Origin: Vicinamibacterales bacterium
GTDB lineage: Bacteria; Acidobacteriota; Vicinamibacteria; Vicinamibacterales; 2-12-FULL-66-21
DNA: 64,000 bases
Direction of reading: 5' to 3'
Assembly: GCA_035699745.1 (NCBI GenBank)
Contig: DASSPH010000034.1
Span: forward strand, 1 to 64,000
Shown here: in pieces, positions 58,753 to 64,000 of the stretch
How the letters are laid out: every line of letters starts with the position of its first letter
Numbering within the stretch: the first letter of the stretch is position 1
The notes under the pieces: model-generated
Database searches by the model: none
Told to the model about the DNA's origin: nothing
The model's input: the letters and a program-made list of their open reading frames with translations, nothing else
Translations under genes and position numbers: made by a program

Positions 58753-60411
58753 CTATTCCAGCATAGCCCCGTTGTTCTCGCCGAGCAGCAGGTTCCGGTG
58801 CAGCCACAGCGGAACGGTGCCGTTCGCCAGTACCGTGTCGTGAAAGCCGCGCAGCGTGAAACCGTCCGGGTTGGCGTGCTGGTAGTCCTCGCGCAGCTTC
58901 AACACCATGAGCTTCCCCAGCGCGTAGAGCACGTACGACGGATCGAACGTGCCGCGCTCCGCCTCGCGGCGCGCCGCAGCGTCCTCGAGGTATGCCTCGT
59001 CGCGGAAGAACCGCACCCCCTGCTCGACCGAGAGGTCCTCGCCGTGCAGCCGCAGCCCGACGACCAGCCGGCACAGCCGGATCAACGACTCCGCCAGCTG
59101 CCCCAGCCGCACCGACGGATCCTGGCGGCGGAAGCCCGCCTCCACCATCATCTGCTCCGCGTAGTGCGCCCACCCCTCGACCATGGCCGTCGACGAGAAC
59201 AGGATCGACTTGCGGAACGTGGCCGCGACCTGCCGCAGGTGCTGGTAGTGCAGGAAGTGGCCCGGATAGACCTCGTGAATCGAGATCGCCCAGAGCGCTC
59301 CGTAGTTGAAATCGCGCAGGTGCTCCTCCTGGCGGTCGGCCGGCCACGAAGGATCGACGTCGGTGATGTAGTAGTAGGCGCGCAGCGGCCGCGTCTCGAA
59401 CGGCCCGGGGGTCCACATGCTGGCGAACGTCCAGCGATAGAACCGCGGCGTCGGCGCGACGTGCACCTGCTCGGACCCGGGAAGCGAGATCAGGTCCTGG
59501 CGCTGAATGAACGTCTTCAGCTCGTCGAGCTGCTCCAGCGCCGTGGCGACGACGCGGCCCGGTTCGGGGTGCTGGAGTTTGGCGCGCGCCCAGGCGGCGG
59601 CGGGATCCGCCCCGTCGAGCTTCGACGCCGCGCGCCGGAACTCCTCCTGCGTGGCGTGCAGCTCGCGCGTGGCGATGCTCAGCAGCCGATCGTAGTCGAG
59701 GCCGATGCCTTCATCGACCCGCAGCTTCTCCTGCAGCCGCTCGCGCCCGAGGCGAAAGGAGCCCCGCGCGCGCGGAGCGACCTCACTTTCCAGGTACTGC
59801 ACGTAGGCGCCGATCGCGCGCGACGCTTCCGTCGACGCGTCCGCGAGATCGCCGAGCACGTGCAGGTCGTCGAGCGCCGACAACGCCCGCGGCAGGTCGT
59901 CCTCGATGAACCGCAGCGTGCCGCGCAGGCTTTCGAGACCGACTTTGACGAAGATCCCGGGGGGATCCTTGATGTTGTCCCGCGCTGCCTGCATCAGCCG
60001 CGGCACCTGCCGCAGCTTCGACAGGACGCGCCGGGCGCGCTCGGGCAACGGCGCGTAATCGAAGAGGATCTGTCCGGCCAGGCTGGTCGAGAGCAGATCG
60101 CCGTAGTACTGCGGATTGCGCTCCCAGGTGCGGACCGATTCGAGCTCGAAGAGACGCGAGCGGATGCTGGCTTCGAGCGCCGGGCGCTCCAGGCGCTCGA
60201 CGGCGGTCAGCCGCGCGGGATCGATGGCGGCGAGGCGCCGGGCAAAGCCTCCGAGCGTGCGGATCTGGGCGTCGATGCCGCTGCGGCTCAAATCCTCCAG
60301 CAAATCGTCGTGCAGGTGAACGCCGTCGAACGTCGCGTTGGTCGGATGGATTTCGTGCAGCCACGCGAGGTACTCGTCGACGAAATGCGGTAAGGGTTCG
60401 GCGGAATACAT
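58753..60411 (-). CDS. DUF885-family protein, putative metallopeptidase
   Basis: The 552-residue helix-rich protein has the DUF885 signature: the HExxxGH motif ISIHEVYPGHFLHYQH, VEGWAHYAEQMMVEAG, and RPLRAYYYITDVDPSWP. The HE/H residues could bind zinc, so a peptidase role is often proposed. No signal peptide is visible from the start chosen (60411), so it is probably cytoplasmic. It is divergent from rsmI with 24 bases between the starts. Confidence 0.85.
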   Translation of the reverse strand: MYSAEPLPHFVDEYLAWLHEIHPTNATFDGVHLHDDLLEDLSRSGIDAQIRTLGGFARRLAAIDPARLTAVERLERPALEASIRSRLFELESVRTWERNPQYYGDLLSTSLAGQILFDYAPLPERARRVLSKLRQVPRLMQAARDNIKDPPGIFVKVGLESLRGTLRFIEDDLPRALSALDDLHVLGDLADASTEASRAIGAYVQYLESEVAPRARGSFRLGRERLQEKLRVDEGIGLDYDRLLSIATRELHATQEEFRRAASKLDGADPAAAWARAKLQHPEPGRVVATALEQLDELKTFIQRQDLISLPGSEQVHVAPTPRFYRWTFASMWTPGPFETRPLRAYYYITDVDPSWPADRQEEHLRDFNYGALWAISIHEVYPGHFLHYQHLRQVAATFRKSILFSSTAMVEGWAHYAEQMMVEAGFRRQDPSVRLGQLAESLIRLCRLVVGLRLHGEDLSVEQGVRFFRDEAYLEDAAARREAERGTFDPSYVLYALGKLMVLKLREDYQHANPDGFTLRGFHDTVLANGTVPLWLHRNLLLGENNGAMLE

Positions 60412-60435
60412 TCTGATAAGATCGGCGCCCCGCGC

Positions 60436-61269
60436 ATGGCCGGCACCCTGTATGTGGTCGCCACTCCCATCGGCAACCTCGAAGATGTCACGTTGCGCGC
60501 CCTCAGGATCCTTCGCGACGTCCCGCTGATTGCAGCCGAGGACACTCGCCGGACAGCGCGGCTTCTCCAACACTACTCGATCTCGACGCGGACGACGAGC
60601 CTGCACGCCCACAACGAGCACGAGAAGGCGCCCGTTCTGATCGATCGGTTGAAAGCGGGCGATTCCATTGCGCTCGTGACGGATGCGGGCACGCCGCTGA
60701 TCTCGGATCCGGGGCAGGGCCTGGTCCGGCAGGCGCGTGCCGCGGGGATTCGGGTCGAAGCGATCCCGGGACCGAGTGCGGTCATGGCCGCCCTGTCCGC
60801 CTCCGGCTGGGGCGGCGAAGGGTTTACCTTCCTGGGTTTCCCACCACATAGGTCGTCTGACCGCGAGCGATGGCTGGCCAGGCTGGTGGATATAGGCCAA
60901 TTGACCGTTGTTTTCGAGGCGCCGCATCGGATTGCGCGCACTCTCGACGAGCTGGGAGAGCTGTTCGGTAAGGACCACGAGATCGCCGTCGCCCGCGAGT
61001 TGACCAAGGCCCACGAGGAATTGGTCATTGGACCGATATCGGCGGCGCGCACGCGATTTCACGAGGCCCGCGGCGAGTTCACGCTCCTCATTCCCCCCAA
61101 GAACGCCTCGTCGTCTGCGCCGGTTTCAGTCCCCGACGTGAACCACCTGCGCGAGGAACTTGGTCGATTGGCCAAAGACAGGGCGATCGGCCGGCGTGAC
61201 GCACTCAAGCAGCTGGCGGCGCGGTACGGCCTTTCCGTGAACCAGCTGTACAGATTGCTGGAGTCTTGA
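60436..61269 (+). CDS. rsmI: 16S rRNA (cytidine(1402)-2'-O)-methyltransferase
   Basis: The 277-residue tetrapyrrole-methylase-fold enzyme has GTLYVVATPIGNLEDVTLRALRIL at the N-terminus, AEDTRRTARLLQHY, LVTDAGTPLISDPG and IPGPSAVMAALSASG. These are the standard RsmI motifs. It methylates the 2'-hydroxyl of C1402 in the ribosomal decoding centre using SAM. The C-terminal helical part (GRRDALKQLAARYGLSVNQLYRLL) matches family length. The ATG at 60436 sits in a short gap shared with the divergent DUF885 gene. Confidence 0.95.
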   Translation: MAGTLYVVATPIGNLEDVTLRALRILRDVPLIAAEDTRRTARLLQHYSISTRTTSLHAHNEHEKAPVLIDRLKAGDSIALVTDAGTPLISDPGQGLVRQARAAGIRVEAIPGPSAVMAALSASGWGGEGFTFLGFPPHRSSDRERWLARLVDIGQLTVVFEAPHRIARTLDELGELFGKDHEIAVARELTKAHEELVIGPISAARTRFHEARGEFTLLIPPKNASSSAPVSVPDVNHLREELGRLAKDRAIGRRDALKQLAARYGLSVNQLYRLLES

Positions 61270-61329
61270 CCCAAACCAACGGGATTTGTTACTGTGCCAG
61301 CCGGGTTCCGCTGCCGGGTAAGACCGCAG

Positions 61330-62142
61330 ATGCCGATGGCCAAATCGCGCCGGGTGACCAAATCCCGGACTTCCGCTCGTAAACCCGCCCGCGTTGCCAG
61401 CAAACGTGGCGCAGCCGACCGGAAACGGTCTTCGCGGCCCGGCAAGGGCGCTTCGGTTCGGAATGCCGCCCGAAAGCCGTCGGCCAAACGGCCTGCACCG
61501 AAACCCGCGTCCCAGGCTGCGGCGAAAGCCGTGAAGGCGGCGCCGGTGCCGGCACCGCCCGCGCCTCCCGCGCCGCCGCCGCGCAAGCCGACGTATCACG
61601 AGGCGGTCGCGATGTACGAGCGGGGCCTCCAGGCCTTGCAGCGGCGCGATTTCGCGGCGTCCGCCGCGGCGCTCCGCACCGTCATCGAGCGCTACCCGGA
61701 CGAGCGCGAACTGCTCGAGCGCGCCCGCCTCTATCTCAAGGTGTGCGAGCGCGAACTCGAGCCGAAGGAACCGACGCCGAAAACCGCCGACGAGTGGGTC
61801 TACGCCGCGACCGTCGCGCAGAATTCGGGCGATGAACCTACCGCGTTGAGACATCTGCAGCGGGCACTGAACGAGGACCCGCGCCACGATCACGCACACT
61901 ACCTGATGGCGGTCGCCATGGCCCAGCGCGGCGATCCGGGCACGGCGCTGGATCATCTGCGCCGCGCCATTGCGCTGAACCCGGAGAACCGCTCGCGCGC
62001 CCGCCAGGACCAGGACCTCGACATCATTCGCGAGGAACCCGGGTTCAAGGTCGCGCTCGACACGGCGCCGGCAGAGGGTCCCACCACCGTCGCCGCGTCA
62101 GCCCCGGCCGCAGCCGTCCGTTCGCGAAAGCCCCGTCGCTGA
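61330..62142 (+). CDS. TPR protein with a basic Lys/Arg/Ala/Pro N-terminus
   Basis: The 270-residue protein has an N-terminal 90 residues rich in Lys, Arg, Ala and Pro (AKAVKAAPVPAPPAPPAPPP), resembling histone-H1-like tails. TPR-type helices follow (YHEAVAMYERGLQALQRRDF; ALRHLQRALNEDPRHDHAHY; ALDHLRRAIALNPENRSRAR). The basic tail may bind nucleic acid. The ATG at 61330 or 61336 is probable; a longer in-frame start at 61294 lacks support. glmU follows 40 bases later. The function is unknown. Confidence 0.78.
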   Translation: MPMAKSRRVTKSRTSARKPARVASKRGAADRKRSSRPGKGASVRNAARKPSAKRPAPKPASQAAAKAVKAAPVPAPPAPPAPPPRKPTYHEAVAMYERGLQALQRRDFAASAAALRTVIERYPDERELLERARLYLKVCERELEPKEPTPKTADEWVYAATVAQNSGDEPTALRHLQRALNEDPRHDHAHYLMAVAMAQRGDPGTALDHLRRAIALNPENRSRARQDQDLDIIREEPGFKVALDTAPAEGPTTVAASAPAAAVRSRKPRR

Positions 62143-62182
62143 TTCACCTCGTCAGTTCCATTTCTGGGTAGGCCCCCGGCCT

Positions 62183-63580
62183 ATGTCGAACATCCACGTC
62201 GTCATACTCGCGGCCGGCAAGGGTACCCGCATGAAGTCGGCAGAGCCGAAAGTCCTGCATCCGGCTGGCGGGCTGCCGCTGATCGAACACGTGCTCAGGA
62301 CCGCGGATTCGCTGCATCCCGCCACGACCGTGGTGGTCGTTGGCCACCAGGCAGAACGCGTCACGGCCGGGCTCGCAAAACGGCTGGGCCTCCGCTTTGC
62401 ATTGCAGCAGCCGCAGCTCGGCACGGGGCACGCCGTGCTGCAGGCGGAACCGCACCTGGCGGGCGCGACCGGCACGCTGGTGCTGCTCTCGGGGGACGTG
62501 CCGCTGCTGCGGCCGGCGACGTTGAAGTCGCTCGTCGACGTCCACGCCGCGACCGGTGCCGCCGCAACGGTGCTGACGGCCCGCGTGACCGGGCCGCACG
62601 AGTACGGGCGGATCGTGCGCGGGGAAGACGGCCGCATCACGGCGATCGTCGAGCACAAGGACGCGACCCCGGCCGAGCGTCAGATTGACGAGATCAACAG
62701 CGGCATCTATGCCTTCGCGCTCGAGCCGCTGTTCGACGCGCTGCGATCGATCGGATCGGGGAACGCGCAGGGGGAGTACTACCTGCCGGACCTCGTCGGG
62801 ATTTACCGCTCGCAGGGGCGGACGGTGGAAACGGTGCGGCTGGACGACTCGCGGGAAATCCTCGGAGTCAACAGCCGGAGGGAGCTTGCGGACGTGACCG
62901 CCATTCTGAAGACGACGCGCAACGAGGAGCTGATGGCCGGGGGCGTATCGATCGTCGATCCGGCGACGGCCTGGATCGGCCCCGACGTGACGATCGGTCC
63001 CGACACCGTGATCCACCCCAACGTGTATCTCGAGGGGCGCACGCGGATTGGATCCAGCTGCGTGATCCACGCCGGCGTGCGGATCGTCGACTCGACCCTC
63101 GACGACGGCGTGGTGGTCAACAACTATTGCGTGATCAGCGAATCGCACGTCGCCGCCGGAGCGCGCATCGGCCCGTTCGCGCACCTCCGTCCGCAGTCGG
63201 ACATCGGCGAAGGGGCGCACGTCGGCAACTTCACCGAACTCAAGAAGACGGTGCTCGGCAAGGGGTCGAAGGCCAACCACCTCTCGTACCTGGGCGACGC
63301 GGTGATCGGCGAGAACGTGAACATCGGCGCCGGCACGATCACGTGCAACTACGACGGCACGCACAAGCATCGGACCGTCATCGAGGATGGTGCCTTCGTC
63401 GGCAGCGACACGCAGCTCATCGCGCCGGTGACGGTTCGCAAAGGGGCCTACATCGGCACCGGCACGACGGTCCGCGAGGACGTGCCGGCCGGATCGCTCG
63501 CGGTCAGCGCCGGCAGGCAGCGCAACATCGAGGGGTGGGTCGAGAAGAAGCGGAACCGAGGCCCTAAGTCGGAGGGCTAA
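62183..63580 (+). CDS. glmU: Bifunctional GlmU (glucosamine-1-P acetyltransferase / UDP-GlcNAc pyrophosphorylase)
   Basis: The 465-residue enzyme has an N-terminal pyrophosphorylase domain (VVILAAGKGTRMKS; LGTGHAVLQAE; LLSGDVPLLRP; GEYYLPDLV). A left-handed beta-helix acetyltransferase domain follows, starting near residue 250 (hexapeptide repeats such as IGPDVTIGPDTVIHPNVYL, and AGTITCNYDGTHKHRT). It makes UDP-GlcNAc for peptidoglycan and lipopolysaccharide. Its stop codon is part of the first unit of a 7-base repeat. glmS follows at 63642. Confidence 0.97.
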   Translation: MSNIHVVILAAGKGTRMKSAEPKVLHPAGGLPLIEHVLRTADSLHPATTVVVVGHQAERVTAGLAKRLGLRFALQQPQLGTGHAVLQAEPHLAGATGTLVLLSGDVPLLRPATLKSLVDVHAATGAAATVLTARVTGPHEYGRIVRGEDGRITAIVEHKDATPAERQIDEINSGIYAFALEPLFDALRSIGSGNAQGEYYLPDLVGIYRSQGRTVETVRLDDSREILGVNSRRELADVTAILKTTRNEELMAGGVSIVDPATAWIGPDVTIGPDTVIHPNVYLEGRTRIGSSCVIHAGVRIVDSTLDDGVVVNNYCVISESHVAAGARIGPFAHLRPQSDIGEGAHVGNFTELKKTVLGKGSKANHLSYLGDAVIGENVNIGAGTITCNYDGTHKHRTVIEDGAFVGSDTQLIAPVTVRKGAYIGTGTTVREDVPAGSLAVSAGRQRNIEGWVEKKRNRGPKSEG

Positions 63581-63608
63581 GGGCTAAGGGCTAAGGGCTG
63601 AGGGCAGA
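63574..63608. repeat. 7-base tandem repeat (GGGCTAA) containing the glmU stop codon
   Basis: Five seven-base units, three GGGCTAA then GGGCTGA and GGGCAGA, start inside the last codons of glmU. The first unit's TAA is the glmU stop. The array fills most of the gap before the glmS ribosome binding site. Confidence 0.85.
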
Positions 63609-63641
63609 GGCCCGGACGTCGGAGCTCGAAAGGGATTCACC

Positions 63642-64000
63642 ATGTGCGGCATCATCGGCTACATCGGCGAGAAGCAGGTCCTGCCGATTCTGATCGACGG
63701 CCTGCGGCGGCTCGAGTATCGCGGCTATGACTCCGCCGGGGTCGCCGTGGTGCGCGACGGATCGATCGAGCTGCGGCGCAGCGCCGGCAAGCTGGCGCGG
63801 CTCGAGGAGGCGATCGTCGCCAGCCCGCTGGACGGCGAGTACGGCATCGGGCACACGCGCTGGGCCACCCACGGCCGGCCGACGGAAGAGAACGCCCATC
63901 CGCATCGCGACTGCACCGGCCGCATCGTCGTCGTCCACAACGGCATCATCGAGAACTACCTCGATCTGAAGCGCCAGCTCGAGTCCGAAGGGCACGCCTT
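63642..64000 (+). CDS. glmS: Glutamine--fructose-6-phosphate aminotransferase, 5' part
   Basis: The first 119 residues are present and the gene runs past the window end. The N-terminal nucleophile Cys2 (MCGIIGYIG) and motifs [35 protein letters not shown] and [10 protein letters not shown] identify the glutamine amidotransferase domain of GlmS. GlmS makes glucosamine-6-phosphate, the first step leading to the GlmU product. A GAAAGGGA site precedes the ATG. The gap between glmU and glmS is too short for a glmS ribozyme of known size. Confidence 0.97.
   Translation, partial: MCGIIGYIGEKQVLPILIDGLRRLEYRGYDSAGVAVVRDGSIELRRSAGKLARLEEAIVASPLDGEYGIGHTRWATHGRPTEENAHPHRDCTGRIVVVHNGIIENYLDLKRQLESEGHA

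Noticed and set aside
63609-63641. A glmS ribozyme upstream of glmS
   Set aside because: The gap after glmU is only 61 bases and mostly a repeat; the ribozyme is larger and its core was not seen.

Overview
The window is a GC-rich, densely packed bacterial segment. Several features point to an acidobacterium, possibly of the Vicinamibacteria type: an ADOP-type duplicated permease, CadC-like winged-helix regulators fused to PD40 propellers, an HTH-TolB_N-TPR regulator, M56/BlaI pairs and many secreted beta-propellers. This assignment is inferred from family content; there is no rRNA in the window.

Layout. 1-5.3 kb: the broken 3' end of a metallopeptidase gene meets the broken 3' end of a CadC-PD40 regulator. 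A decayed HTH gene, a secreted PD40 protein and an intact HTH/TPR regulator follow. 5.6-7.0 kb: a small membrane protein coupled to a duplicated C_GCAxxG_C_C redox protein. 7.0-14.8 kb (minus strand): a tight eight-gene operon for anaerobic benzoyl-CoA degradation (had, oah, dch, bcrC, bcrB, bcrA, bcrD, SDR), covering ATP-dependent ring reduction to ring opening. Both ATPase subunits are short, as in the Azoarcus Bzd subtype. 15-20.5 kb: an SMP-30-like propeller, an exported methyltransferase, a tRNA-dihydrouridine synthase and a penicillin-acylase-family hydrolase. 20.6-23.3 kb: a 47-residue heptad microprotein followed by a NitT/TauT-like ABC transporter (permease, ATPase, anchored binding protein with a CHLTC motif).

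23.5-31.8 kb is a sulfatase locus: a HAF-like secreted protein, a lipoprotein formylglycine-generating enzyme with both catalytic cysteines, and four sulfatase domains in three proteins, one a double-sulfatase fusion. 31.8-36.5 kb (minus) holds an unusual operon: GNAT, DegT-type aminotransferase, a lone PTS EIIC and a secreted protein of unknown function. 37.3-44.4 kb: MscL with a zinc ribbon, then a BlaI-type repressor, an M56 peptidase fused to HEAT repeats, two more HEAT proteins and an ADOP permease. Two similar palindromes, one before blaI and one before the second HEAT gene, suggest a single regulon.

44.4-51.2 kb: two CNNM-type membrane proteins, an APC permease, a DctA-like symporter, a methyltransferase and tRNA-Ser(UGA). 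51.4-64 kb: a spermidine-synthase-like membrane protein, a DUF4139 protein, serS, galU, an FmdB-like zinc ribbon, a DUF885 protein, rsmI, a TPR protein, glmU and the start of glmS. Short 7-9 bp tandem repeats sit in several intergenic gaps.
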